From Amycolatopsis sp. CA-230715 (GTDB lineage Bacteria; Actinomycetota; Actinomycetes; Mycobacteriales; Pseudonocardiaceae), in the NCBI RefSeq assembly GCF_018736145.1, contig NZ_CP059997.1, forward strand, positions 6,819,501-6,883,500: a stretch of 64,000 nt of DNA. The letters are read 5' to 3'. Both the position numbers and the translations under genes were made by a program. The notes below the pieces were generated by a model that ran no database searches, was not told the origin of the DNA, and worked only from the letters and a program-made list of their open reading frames with translations. Positions 1 to 9,700 of the stretch are shown piece by piece (within the stretch, counting starts at the first letter, position 1; every line of letters begins with the position of its first letter).

Positions 1-1
1 G

Positions 2-562
2 CGCGCCACCGACCGGCAACGGCGTGTTCATCATCTCGCCTACAGCCAGGTCGGTGACACGGCCGATCCGGAACTGAGCGAGCTGTGCGAACTCAGCCCC
101 GAGATCAACGGAGTGCTGAACAGCGAGGAAATCGCGGCAAAGCCGAATGTCCAGGAAACGCACGTTCACAACTGGCTGAAGGGCAAGAACCTCGGAGGCT
201 TCCGCCCTGAACCGCTCGCGGACGGCGATTGGCGGATCACCTTGCCCGCGAACGCTTTCGACCCCGGTGGCCCGGTGCCGCCGAGCAAGCTCGGCTCGTA
301 CGTCGTGTTGAGCTCGTGCCTGCTGCGTGTCGATTGCGATGACGAGGAAACCAGGAAGCGGACGTTGCTCACGCGGGTGGAGAACTACCTGGCGGGTCGC
401 TCCCGCGTCACGGCCGCCGATGTCGAGGCGCGCATCGATCGCGTCGCGCGCCAGCTGCGGCTCTCCGCGGACATGCGATCCGTGCGTGAAATGGCTTCCG
501 GGGACGGGCGGAGCGGATTCGCGAGGCGGCTCTCGGGTCTGCTGGACGGGACACTGGAATAG
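2..562 (+). CDS. 3' end of an unrecognised HTH-containing protein (5' truncated by window edge)
   Basis: The frame is open from the first codon (base 2) without a stop, so the gene begins outside the window and 186 residues of its C-terminus are visible. I do not recognise the family. A helix-turn-helix-like stretch (EEIAAKPNVQETHVHNWLKG) lies around window residues 42-62 and is followed by a beta-rich segment and a charged helical tail ending in LLDGTLE. It is read in the same direction as the next gene, about 100 bp away, and belongs to the left arm of the conflict-type island. The HTH suggests DNA binding, perhaps regulation of the island; that is inference. An internal GTG at 113 is not needed as a start. 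Confidence 0.6.
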   Translation, partial: RATDRQRRVHHLAYSQVGDTADPELSELCELSPEINGVLNSEEIAAKPNVQETHVHNWLKGKNLGGFRPEPLADGDWRITLPANAFDPGGPVPPSKLGSYVVLSSCLLRVDCDDEETRKRTLLTRVENYLAGRSRVTAADVEARIDRVARQLRLSADMRSVREMASGDGRSGFARRLSGLLDGTLE

Positions 563-658
563 AATACGATTCGCCCACTGGGCAATTGGTGGACAGAAGG
601 TGGCGGCCTTGTACTGTCCATAGCGGACTTCGTGCACTGGGGCTACATTTCCAGTGTT

Positions 659-2515
659 ATGATGAACCAGAACCAGGATTTCCCGATCCCGCCGTTGCGT
701 CTCGTCGACCTGAAGCCGTACGTGTCCGTGGTTCTGCTGGAATGCACGGATGACGATCCCGCGCGAGCGTTCGAGACGCTGCGGCGGTTTCTACGCAGGA
801 ACGCCGGTGATCAGGGTCGCGCGGACCGGGTCCATGTCCGCGCCGAGATCGCATCGCGCGCGGAAGAGGTCGTCGACGGCGCCGGGCCGATAGGGGATTT
901 CGGCGTCGACGAGGTCCACAGCATCGTTCGCGAGGTGCGGCGCGTGCCCGAATGGGTGGAGCGGGACGCTGGTTTCGTGGACGTGGTCCATCAGATGTCG
1001 GTCGCGGTCCGCCGGGACCGGCTCGTCGCGGTCTACTCGGGTTTCACCAGTGATGCGAAGTTCAGCAGGTGGATTCACCGGGAGGCAGCTCCGTACCGGT
1101 TCGTTTCCGCCGATCTGCTCGCCGGGGTGTTCCGGGGTGACGGCAGGATGCTGTGGGTGCGCGGAGTGCACCGCCGCCGCACCACCAAGTCGGACAGCAA
1201 GGCACTCGGGGGCTTGCGTCTCCAGGACGCGCTGGACGCCATCGAGGACAGCACGTACGCGATGACCGCGGCCAAGGTCGCCTACCTGCCCGGCGATCAG
1301 AACGCGGTGCTGCGCGACGTCGTCACGGTTTCCCCCGGGGCGTCCCGGATCTCGTGGAAGCGGACTTCGCATTTTCCGATGTTCGTGGCCGCGGTGGGCG
1401 AGGTACTGGACATCGTCGAAAAGGCGCTGGTCTCCGGTGAGGAGCCGGAGCCGCAGTTTGCCGAACTCGCGGTGCCCGAGTCCGATCTCGGGCGAGTGCG
1501 GGGTGCCTTCGAAGCGCTGGTGGCGGAACCGGATCGGGTGGGCGGAGAGCCCGAGAACGACGAGGAATCCAGTGCGCGCGCGGAATTCCTGCGTTCGGCC
1601 ATTATCGCGGTGCACGGCGAGCCGACTTCTGCGAAGACCTACCTCGACGTCGGCCACGACGGCGCGGTAACCGGAACGTTGGTCGTCAAACCGGTCGAAT
1701 CCGCTGGGAGAGTGTGCTTGGACGTGCGCTATCGCGGTACGCCCACCGCGGAGGCGTTCACCCGCGAAGTGAAGGAGGTGATCGCCGAGGGCGATCTGCT
1801 CACCGTGTACTACGAATCGGGGCACCTGTTCAACGGAAGCCAGGTGGTGCGGCAGAAACCGGTTTCGAAGCCGTTCCCCAATCTCGAATTCGAGGACTTC
1901 TCCGGCTACTCGGTCACGAAAGAAAAGCCCGCCCCGCGGAAGGGCGGGCACCTCCACGACGCCATTTCGCGGGACGGAGACGACTCGCTGTTCGCCTGGG
2001 TGGTGCAGCGCTTCGGCTCCGACTGGCTGCTTTGCGACGACGGCGCCGGTGAGGTCGCGGACTTCCTCCACCTGACCGACGACGGGACGCTGACCGCGAT
2101 CCACGTGAAGGCGGCGGCGAACGCCAGCCCCGTCCGCCGGATCGCGGTCAAACCGTTCGAGGAACTGGTCAGCCAGGCCGAGAAGAACATCCGGTTGCTC
2201 AGCGCGGAGCGCCTGGAGGATCGGCTCGCCAGGCCGCGGGCGGTGCGGTCCGCGGCCTGGCACGCAGGCCTGCGGATCACGAGTGCCGAGTTCGCCCAGC
2301 AACTCCGTGCCAGGGTGGCAACCGACCGGACCAAGGTCATGATCGTCCAGCCGCACCTCGTGCGCGTCTCCTATGAGCAGGCGCGAGCCGCCGTGGCGGC
2401 CGGCCAGCAGACGAGGGACAGCCTCAGCCTCGCGCTCCTCGACAACCTCCTGCACAGCACCCGGCGAACCGTCACCGCGCTCTGGGACGACCTGACCGTC
2501 ATCGGGTGCGCGTAA
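659..2515 (+). CDS. Large uncharacterised protein with C-terminal PD-(D/E)XK-like motif
   Basis: A protein of about 618 residues with no family I can name. Numbered from the upstream in-frame GTG at 632, residues 451-493 contain SLFAWVVQRFGSDW, then CDDGAGEVADF and, after a short strand, IHVKAA. The order (D..E.AD, then H-x-K in place of E-x-K) resembles the catalytic core of PD-(D/E)XK nucleases fused to or encoded next to helicases. A helical tail follows. The N-terminal 400 residues are mixed alpha/beta without a visible P-loop. Start choice is uncertain: ATGs at 659 and 662 lack a clear ribosome site, and a GTG at 632 is also possible. It ends 9 bp before the end of the convergent SEFIR gene. 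A nuclease effector is plausible but unproven. Confidence 0.65.
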   Translation: MMNQNQDFPIPPLRLVDLKPYVSVVLLECTDDDPARAFETLRRFLRRNAGDQGRADRVHVRAEIASRAEEVVDGAGPIGDFGVDEVHSIVREVRRVPEWVERDAGFVDVVHQMSVAVRRDRLVAVYSGFTSDAKFSRWIHREAAPYRFVSADLLAGVFRGDGRMLWVRGVHRRRTTKSDSKALGGLRLQDALDAIEDSTYAMTAAKVAYLPGDQNAVLRDVVTVSPGASRISWKRTSHFPMFVAAVGEVLDIVEKALVSGEEPEPQFAELAVPESDLGRVRGAFEALVAEPDRVGGEPENDEESSARAEFLRSAIIAVHGEPTSAKTYLDVGHDGAVTGTLVVKPVESAGRVCLDVRYRGTPTAEAFTREVKEVIAEGDLLTVYYESGHLFNGSQVVRQKPVSKPFPNLEFEDFSGYSVTKEKPAPRKGGHLHDAISRDGDDSLFAWVVQRFGSDWLLCDDGAGEVADFLHLTDDGTLTAIHVKAAANASPVRRIAVKPFEELVSQAEKNIRLLSAERLEDRLARPRAVRSAAWHAGLRITSAEFAQQLRARVATDRTKVMIVQPHLVRVSYEQARAAVAAGQQTRDSLSLALLDNLLHSTRRTVTALWDDLTVIGCA

Positions 2516-2523
2516 CCGGACGC

Positions 2524-3507
2524 TCAGGACAGGGTGGGATTCCCCCATGCCAGCTCGGGAAGCCGACCGGAACGGAGTCCGCTGTTCGGCGGCTTCGAGT
2601 GGGTGGACGAGGTCGTGACACCAGGACGGGACGCCTCGAGTCGCAACATCAGCGCGCCGGTGACGTCGAGGTCGACCGCGTCCGGTTTTCGGAGTGCCGC
2701 AAGGTGCTCTGAACGCGGACGCCCGTCGAGGGACACCCGGAAACGCCCCACTTGGAACGGCTCGATGGCGTCGTCGAGGATCCCCACCACCGCGGTCAGC
2801 CGCCGGTAGGCGGCGCCGAGGTCGATCTCGACGAAGCTCACCGCTTCCACCATGCCGGTCGGGCGGACCAGGATGCTGTCCGCGTAGTGCACGCCGTCGA
2901 TCCGGGCGGATCCCGGCCGGATCTGCGCGCTACTGGCCAGCCAGCGCAGGCCGGTGACGCGGGACGCCTGCTGGGACGTCGGCTCGTCCGGGTGCGCGGC
3001 TGGCCACGGGCCGCGTTCGGGCAGCGGATGCCGCCCGCGCCCGGTGATCGCGGCCATCAGCTCGGCCACTCCCGCTTCACTGAAGGTGTCCACGTGGAAT
3101 CTCGTGGTGGAATGCGCGTTGAGAAAACGGGGGATGCCGTTGGCGTTCTGCCCGGGCAGAACGACGGGAAGGATCCGCTCGGTCGCGCCGCGCAGGTCCT
3201 TGGTCAGATCGTCGCGGAGCATCGCCGCCTCGAGGTGCGAACCGCGTCCTTCGAGCGGACCCGTGGACCCATCGGCGCGACGCCGGTACTCCGGGGAAGC
3301 GATGACCAGGACGAATTCCGCTTCGGTGAGATGTTCGATCGCCCACACGGACCAGTCGCGTCGTTTGTTCCGATACCACTGGTCGAGTTCCACGTCGAGT
3401 CCCATCCGGGTTCTCAGGAACCCGGCGAACCGGAGCACCAGTTCCTGGTGCTCCGGCGAATCGTCCGCGTAGGTGACGAACACGCGTGGCGCCTCGTGAT
3501 CGGGCAT
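2524..3507 (-). CDS. SEFIR-domain protein with C-terminal NPCBM-like domain
   Basis: 327 residues. Residues 8-155 look like a SEFIR domain, the bacterial TIR relative: RVFVTYADDSPEHQELVLRF, the LDQW motif near residue 41, and a VLVIASPEYRRRAD core at 66-79. Residues 185-327 resemble an NPCBM-type beta-sandwich: DGVHYADSILV, YRRLTAVVGILDD and the closing AWGNPTLS. SEFIR and TIR domains act in signalling or as NAD-processing effectors in immune systems; NPCBM domains bind glycan-like ligands, so this could be a sensor-effector. The start is ATG 3507, with AAGGAG five bases upstream; the frame extends further 5' but lacks a better site. It is divergent from the TIR gene, with a 256-bp shared control region. 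The SEFIR call is firm; the ligand is unknown. Confidence 0.8.
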   Translation of the reverse strand: MPDHEAPRVFVTYADDSPEHQELVLRFAGFLRTRMGLDVELDQWYRNKRRDWSVWAIEHLTEAEFVLVIASPEYRRRADGSTGPLEGRGSHLEAAMLRDDLTKDLRGATERILPVVLPGQNANGIPRFLNAHSTTRFHVDTFSEAGVAELMAAITGRGRHPLPERGPWPAAHPDEPTSQQASRVTGLRWLASSAQIRPGSARIDGVHYADSILVRPTGMVEAVSFVEIDLGAAYRRLTAVVGILDDAIEPFQVGRFRVSLDGRPRSEHLAALRKPDAVDLDVTGALMLRLEASRPGVTTSSTHSKPPNSGLRSGRLPELAWGNPTLS

Positions 3508-3763
3508 CGGGGCTCCTTGGGGAAAGATCCGTGTCGAGATACGCATTGTCGGTGACAAACCGGTGCCGGACGAGCCCGGGCTGCGCGTTGACCGGTTTCT
3601 GTCCAGTTTCCCTGCCGTCAGCGTTTTTCCGCCCGAAACGCCTTCCGGTCCGGTCATGACGACGTGGCCAAGGAATGTCCAGTTTTTGTCAGCTTTCGTG
3701 TATGTTTTTGGCTCCTGGCGCCGACTTACCATCAACGCTCTTGACGACGGGCGCGAAGGGGCG
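3508..3763. promoter_or_regulatory. Divergent control region between SEFIR and TIR genes with direct repeat
   Basis: A 256-bp gap between two divergent effector-type genes, visibly richer in T runs than its surroundings around 3676-3716. The 10-mer TGTCCAGTTT occurs twice, at 3600-3609 and 3676-3685, and each copy is followed by GTCAGC (3617-3622 and 3688-3693). This could be a repeated regulator site serving both genes. I could not assign a convincing -35/-10 pair. Confidence 0.4.
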
Positions 3764-4357
3764 ATGGCACGCGTGTACGAGTATGACGTGTTCATCAGCT
3801 ATCAACGTGAGAGCCCGTTCGTGCCACTCTGGGTGCGCACCCACTTCTACCCGTTGTTGCGGGATCTCCTCGACGAAAACCACCATCGCGAGGTGAAGGT
3901 CTTCTTCGACAAGAACCTTCGCGGTGGCGCGCGATGGCCGCACGAGCTGCGGGCCGCCCTGCGGCGCACGAAGATCCTGGTGCCGGTGTGCTCGCCCAAG
4001 TACTTCCACAACGAGTGGTGCCTCGCCGAGTGGCACTCCATGGCCCGTCGTGAGGAGCTGGTCAGCCGGGCCTCACCGGAAAGGCCGACGACCCTGATCT
4101 ACCCAGTGATCTTCTGTGACTCGAGGAACTTTCCAGAATACGCGCACGAACGCCAGATGCAGGATCTCAAGGAATGGAATGCTCCCTACGAGCACTTCCA
4201 GGCGTCCCAGGCGTACCTGGATTTCCATCAAGAGGTGGCTCGGATCGCGGAAGAGCTGGGGGAGCTCATCGACGACGCGCCGGAGTGGCGGTCCGATTGG
4301 CCAGTGGAAACGCCTTTGCCCGAAGCCCCCGCGACGCCGCTCGTGCCGAGGTTCTGA
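3764..4357 (+). CDS. TIR-domain protein
   Basis: 197 residues, almost entirely one TIR domain. The first strand is YDVFISYQRE (residues 7-16), a BB-loop-like segment is VFFDKNLRGGARWPHEL (47-62), strand D is ILVPVCSPKY (71-80), and NEWCLAEW (83-90) places the conserved glutamate E89 where TIR NADases have their catalytic residue. The start is ATG 3764 after GAAGGGG; the frame is open upstream but that part has no TIR homology. It stops 3 bp before the next ATG, so it is likely co-translated with the KGGVGR ATPase. By family knowledge TIR proteins in such loci act as NAD-consuming effectors or signal generators; that role here is inferred. Confidence 0.85.
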   Translation: MARVYEYDVFISYQRESPFVPLWVRTHFYPLLRDLLDENHHREVKVFFDKNLRGGARWPHELRAALRRTKILVPVCSPKYFHNEWCLAEWHSMARREELVSRASPERPTTLIYPVIFCDSRNFPEYAHERQMQDLKEWNAPYEHFQASQAYLDFHQEVARIAEELGELIDDAPEWRSDWPVETPLPEAPATPLVPRF

Positions 4358-4360
4358 CGG

Positions 4361-6007
4361 ATGCCGGGCACAGTCGTGACCTTCTACTCCTACAAGGGTG
4401 GCGTCGGCCGGAGCTTCGCATTGGCCAACATCGCGGTCCTGCTGGCGCGCTGGGGTCATCGCGTGCTGTGCGTGGACTGGGATCTGGAGGCGCCCGGCCT
4501 GCGTGACTACTTCCGGCCGATGCTGGCCGACGAGCCCGCGGGAGGGGTGGTGGACCTGGTCGCGGACTTCCTCCGCGGCCAGGTCCGACCCACCGCCCAT
4601 GTCACCCGGCTGACCGGCGTCGGCACGCTCGACTTCATCGCGGCGGGAAGGGACGAGCCGGACTACGTCCGCAGGGTCCAGGGCATCGACTGGGAAGCCT
4701 TGTACGAGAACGGTTTCGGCCAGTACCTCGAACAGTGCCGCGAGCGGTGGACGGCCGACTACGACTACGTTCTCCTCGACAGCCGAACCGGAATCTCCGA
4801 TATCGGTGGCATCTGCACGGCGCACCTCCCGGACAGCCTCGTCGTCCTGTACACGGCCAACACGCAGAGCGTGCGGGGTGCCGTCGAGATCGCCAAGCGC
4901 GCCAACGCGGCCCGCGACGGCTTGCCGTTCGACCGGCCGCAGCTCGCGGTGCTGCCGGTGTTGTCCCGGTTCGACACCCGCGAAGAGTACGACCGGTCCG
5001 AGAAGTGGCGGAGTGTTTGCGTCGAACAGACCGCGGGCTTGTTCCGCACCTGGCTCGACCACACCGTGCCGCCCGAGGTCATGTCACGTCACCTGACGCT
5101 GCCGTACGTGTCCTACTGGAGCTTCGGTGAGCAACTGCCGGTCCGGTCCGAGTCCAGTCCTGGCGCCGACCAGATCGGCTTCGCGCTGGAGACGGTCGCG
5201 GCGGTGGTGGCGCACCAGTTCGACCGCACGGACCTGCTGGCGGAGAACCGGGATGCCTACGTCGCCGCGGCGAGGACGGCCAACCGCGATTTCGCCTACG
5301 ACCTCAGGGTCAGCACTCCGAGATCCACATTGGACTTCGCGGAATCGCTGATCGCCGATCTGGCGCAACGCGGTGTGCGGGTCGTCAAGTCGATGTCCGG
5401 TGACAGGTCGTTTCTCGACAAGGTGGAAGACGACGCCAGGCATTTGTGCCTCGTCGTCGACCGGAAGGTGAGCCGCTGGCAGTCCGCGGAGGTCGAGTTG
5501 TTCCTGCACCGGACGCTCGGCCAGGATCGCAGGGTCATCCCCGTGCTCACCGCGGATGCGGAGCCCAACGCGCTGCCCGGTTACGTGGGCAACCTGCGCT
5601 ACCTGCGGCTCGGTCCGTCGCAGGGGCCGTCCGAGGTCGCGCTCGGACTGGTGGACCAGCTCAACGGCGACGTATCCCTCGTCGACGTCGGCGAGGTCGA
5701 CCCGGTCGGTGTGCTGCGCCAAGCCATCAGCGCGTGGCTGCGCCCGCTGATGTGGGAACTCGTGGACGAGACCGTTCGCGAACTCGTCGTCGCGGTAGGC
5801 GCCGGTGACGCGGTGAGAACGCGCGAACTCACCGCCGACCTCGCAGTGGCGACCAGGCCCCGCGGTGACTCGATCGCGGACGGGCGGCGCACTCCCGTGC
5901 CTCTGGCCACCAAGGCGACGCTCGAACAGGTGAGGCAGGTGCTCGAGGTGCGGGCCAAGGGCCCGGACGGTAGTCGTCACGAATTCACCAGGTTTCCCCG
6001 CGAATAG
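4361..6007 (+). CDS. KGGVGR-type ParA/MinD-like ATPase with C-terminal TIR-like domain
   Basis: 548 residues. The N-terminal half is a SIMIBI-class ATPase with deviant Walker A YKGGVGRS (residues 11-18), a switch DWDLEAPGL (39-47) and the Walker B region YVLLDSRTGISD (136-147). The usual KGGVGKT threonine and second lysine are replaced, as in the 'KGGVGR' variant found in actinobacterial conflict systems with TIR or TPR partners. From about residue 311 to 435 there is a second domain that reads like a TIR: FAESLIADLAQRGVRVV, LCLVVDRKVSRWQSAEVEL and a RVIPVL strand. A helical tail completes the protein. It starts 3 bp after the TIR gene and probably acts as the nucleotide-dependent switch for it; this is inference from family and context. 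Confidence 0.8.
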   Translation: MPGTVVTFYSYKGGVGRSFALANIAVLLARWGHRVLCVDWDLEAPGLRDYFRPMLADEPAGGVVDLVADFLRGQVRPTAHVTRLTGVGTLDFIAAGRDEPDYVRRVQGIDWEALYENGFGQYLEQCRERWTADYDYVLLDSRTGISDIGGICTAHLPDSLVVLYTANTQSVRGAVEIAKRANAARDGLPFDRPQLAVLPVLSRFDTREEYDRSEKWRSVCVEQTAGLFRTWLDHTVPPEVMSRHLTLPYVSYWSFGEQLPVRSESSPGADQIGFALETVAAVVAHQFDRTDLLAENRDAYVAAARTANRDFAYDLRVSTPRSTLDFAESLIADLAQRGVRVVKSMSGDRSFLDKVEDDARHLCLVVDRKVSRWQSAEVELFLHRTLGQDRRVIPVLTADAEPNALPGYVGNLRYLRLGPSQGPSEVALGLVDQLNGDVSLVDVGEVDPVGVLRQAISAWLRPLMWELVDETVRELVVAVGAGDAVRTRELTADLAVATRPRGDSIADGRRTPVPLATKATLEQVRQVLEVRAKGPDGSRHEFTRFPRE

Positions 6008-6075
6008 GCCCATTTCAACGAATCCGGTGGTCGCGAGCGCGCGGTCACACAGCCCACGGTGTGGAAGGAACTCGG

Positions 6076-6705
6076 ATGGCCGATCGATTGGGACACAAGC
6101 AGACCGCGGCGATGTTCACCCTGATGGTGCTCGACCGCGAAGTGTCCAATCCCGAGCTGGAAACCATCGTGGGCTTCACGCTCACCGGAAACGAGCGGAC
6201 TGAGCTGAACGACCTCGGATACGTCGTCAGCACCAAACCAGGGCGCGCTTTCTGCCATCAGCTGACCGAAAGCGGGTGGGGGTGGTGCGAAGCCGAGTTG
6301 GGGGTGAAGACACCGCCACCGCACTCGCGAAGCAATCTGATCGGCGGATTGTACGTACTTCTTGGCGGCTTCGACGACTACTTGCGGCGGCAGAACCTGC
6401 GCCTCGCGGACCTGTTCGCGCGCACCGTCGAGCCGACCAAGGCCGACATCGAGAGCCGGATCCGCACGGCCTACCGCAAGCTCGCCAGGTCGCCTCGCGA
6501 CTGGGTAGGACTGGTGGACCTTCGGCCGATGCTCGGCGGTGCTTCCGCGGACGCCGTGGACGCGTTGCTCAAAGAACTGAGCCGAGCCGGGAAGGTGCAC
6601 CTGGTCCCGGAGTCCAACCGCAAGGTGCTCACTGCCGCTGACCACAAGGCAGCCATCCGCATCGGCGGTGAGGACAACCACCTGTTGTCGATCGAGGCGC
6701 CATGA
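6076..6705 (+). CDS. Small winged-helix partner protein of the AAA-HerA ATPase
   Basis: 209 residues. The N-terminal third (KQTAAMFTLMVLDREVSNPEL and ELNDLGYV) looks like a winged helix, and residues from about 145 to the end look like a second one (LVDLRPMLGGASADAVDALL, then a beta wing VHLVPESNRKVLT). No enzymatic motif is seen. ATG 6076 is chosen because GGAAGGA lies six bases before it; a GTG at 6061 is the alternative. Its stop overlaps the next start as ATGA, so the two proteins are translationally coupled and probably form a complex. The 69-bp gap after the KGGVGR gene suggests one transcript for the island's right arm. Confidence 0.7.
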   Translation: MADRLGHKQTAAMFTLMVLDREVSNPELETIVGFTLTGNERTELNDLGYVVSTKPGRAFCHQLTESGWGWCEAELGVKTPPPHSRSNLIGGLYVLLGGFDDYLRRQNLRLADLFARTVEPTKADIESRIRTAYRKLARSPRDWVGLVDLRPMLGGASADAVDALLKELSRAGKVHLVPESNRKVLTAADHKAAIRIGGEDNHLLSIEAP

Positions 6706-9700
6706 TGGAGCCGTTGGCCGCGTTGGCCGCGCTGCGCTTCGACTGGGCTGACACGCCGGACCATGTGTGGACGGACTCGCCGTACCACGTGGACGGGCTG
6801 CACGCGGAGGTGGTCGCGGCCATCGACGCGGGTTTGCGCAACGCCACCGCCAGCGATGGGCCCAGTCCGATCGGCGTGGTGCTGCAGGGCCAGAAGGGCG
6901 TCGGCAAGACCCATTTGCTCGGCCTCGTTCGGCAGCGTGCGCATCGTGCCCGCGGGTACTTCTTCCTCGATGATCTCACCGCGGGCGATGCGTTCTGGGA
7001 AAACACCGCTGAAGCCTTGCGTCAAGGACTTTCCCGGCCGGACGAGTCCGGTTTCTCCCAACTCGTGAGCTTCCTTCGTCGGGTTTGCCTGCGGGTCGGC
7101 GTCGATGCCGGGGCCACCAAGGCGATCCTTGGCGGACGTGGCCTCACCAGGACGCACGTCGAGACCTTCATCGACGGGCTACGTGCCCTTGACAGACAGG
7201 TCGCCGTCGAGTGCGCCGACACCGCGCGAGCACTGGTGCTATACGCGAGTGAGGAGACCGGGAAGAACTACATCGGCGAGGACTATCTTGGCGGATTCGA
7301 AGAATCGAAGTCGGGAGAACGGCGAAAGTGGGGAATTCGCCCACAGCCGAAGCCCGCGCACACACAGGTTCGGGACATCACGCGATTGTTGGCCCTGACG
7401 GGGCCGATCGTGATCGGCGTCGACCAACTCGACACGCTCATCGCACGTTCGACTCTGGGTACGCAAAGCGATGGGCGGGGCGTGGACGGTGATCTGCTGG
7501 TGGCTCAGATCGCCGACGGGTTGATGCGGTTGCGCGAAGTGACCCGCCGCACCGTGACCGCACTCGCCTGCCTGCCCGGCACCTGGACTCAGATCAGGGA
7601 CAAGGCCGCCGACACGGTTCCCGATCGTTTCCGCGAATCGTTGATCCTCGGGCGAGTGACCGATGCCGCACTGGGCAAGGCGTTGGTGGAGAAGCGGCTT
7701 GGCGTCGCTTACGAAGCGATGGGTTTCGTGCCGCCGCACTCGACCTGGCCGGTCGCGCCGTCCGCGTTCGAGGGGGTGTGGGATGAGCTCACGCCGCGCC
7801 AGTTGCTGCAGCGCATCGGTGCCCACATCGACACGTGCTTGCGAACAGGTGAGGTTCGCGAGCTGACCACCTTCGGCGACCACACGCCCCACGTTCCCGA
7901 GCCGTCGCGTCCCGCTCCCAGGCCAAATCGCTTCGCCGAACTCGACACGTGGTTCGAAGAACTGCGGTCGGAAGCCGACGCGTCGATGCTGCTCGACCAG
8001 CGCGCGGAGGACGAAGTAATGCCCTCGCTGCTGTCCGCCGCGCTCAAAGGGTGGATCACCGAGGTCGGGGACGACAACATGGAATGGACTTGTGAAACCA
8101 GAACCGAGCGGAACGAGGTGCACGCCTGGCTGACTCGCACCGTTGACGAGGCGTCCGATCTCGAGGAGCACTGGGCGTTCAGGGCGATCGCCGCCCCGCA
8201 TCACCTGGCTGTGCTGCACCGCTTCCGCAAAGCGAGGTCAGCCGCGGGACTGCGGCAGGGTGCCGACAATCGGCATCTGATCCTCCTCCGCAACGCGTCG
8301 TGGTCACCCGGACCGACGACCCAGGCGGAGCTCAAGGCGCTCGAAGCCGTCGGCGGTCAGCGGCTCAAGCTTTCCGAAGCCGATGTCAGGACCTTCTGGG
8401 CACTGGAAAAGATGTTCGTGCGGGGCGGCACCGAGCTGCACGAGTGGCTCGTCGAGCGGCGGCCCGCCGGACGGTCGCAGCTCTTGTCGGCAGTGCTGCC
8501 CGAGGTGCCGACGGGGCAGCGCGCGGAGGGGAGGCACCCACCACCCGCGGACGGGGAAATAACCCTCGGTGCCGTTGTGGGCACGGGAGAACCGGTGCGG
8601 GTCGAACTGGCGGCGCTGCGCAAGCACGCTGCGGTGTTCGCCGGTTCCGGATCGGGGAAAACGGTTCTGCTCCGGCGAATCGTGGAGGAGTGCGCCCTGC
8701 TGGGCGTGTCCGCGATCGTGCTGGACCCGAACAACGACCTGGCCCGTCTCGGGGACCCGTGGCCTGATCCACCCAAGGGGTGGGGACCCGATGACGCGCG
8801 GCTGGCCAAGCAGTACCTGGCCGAGACAGACGTCGTCGTCTGGACGCCGGGACGAGCCACCGGCAGGCCGCTCGCCTTCCAACCACTGCCGGACTTCGAG
8901 GGCGTCCTCGACGACGAAGACGAGTTCGCCGCCGCCGTGGAGGTGGCCGTGGCGACCTTGGCGCCGCAGGCCCGGCTCACCGGGAGCACCGTCAAGGCCA
9001 ACATCGGGCTGGCGGTGCTGAGGCAGGCGGTCATCCACCACGCGCGCACTGGCTCGCGTAGCCTTCCCGAACTCATCGAGGTGCTTTCCGATCTGCCCGA
9101 GGGCGTGAGCAACCTCAACAACGGCAAGCGCATCGCGGGCGATCTCGCCGAGGTGCTGAAGGCCGCCATGGTCAACGACCCTTTGCTGGCAGGCGACGGC
9201 CACCCCGTGGACCCCGGCGCGCTCCTCACGCCGGAGACGGGAAAGCGCGCGAGGGTGTCCGTCATCAGCTTCATCGGTCTGCCCGCGGAGGAACAGCGGC
9301 AGAACTTCGTCAACCAGCTGCAGATGGAACTGTTCGCCTGGGTCAAACGTAACCCGGCAGGCGACCGCCCCCTCGGCGCTCTCTTCGTGATGGACGAAGC
9401 GCAGACCCTCGCCGCGTCGGGGACTTTGACCGCGAGCACCCGCAGTACCATCGTGCTCGCCTCGCAGGCCCGCAAGTACGGCCTTGGTCTGTTGTTCGCG
9501 ACCCAGGCACCGAAGGGACTGCACAACCAGGTGGTCGGCAACGCGATGACCCAGTTCTTCGGCCGCCTCAACAGCCCGGCCCAGATCGCCGCGGCCAATG
9601 AGCTGGCCAGGGCGAAGGGCAGCACGGTCGACGACATTTCTCGGCTGGAGCGCGCCCAGTTCTATGTTGCGGGCGAGACCTTCGGCTTCCGCCATATCGC

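Noticed and set aside
791..2548. Long open frame on the minus strand opposite the nuclease-like gene
   Set aside because: Its translation is low-complexity and His/Arg/Pro-rich, typical of the antisense of a high-GC gene, and the plus frame has credible motifs.
2524..3795. Longer N-terminus for the SEFIR protein (start at 3795)
   Set aside because: The extra 96 residues are low-complexity, run through the divergent promoter into the TIR gene, and ATG 3507 has an ideal AAGGAG.
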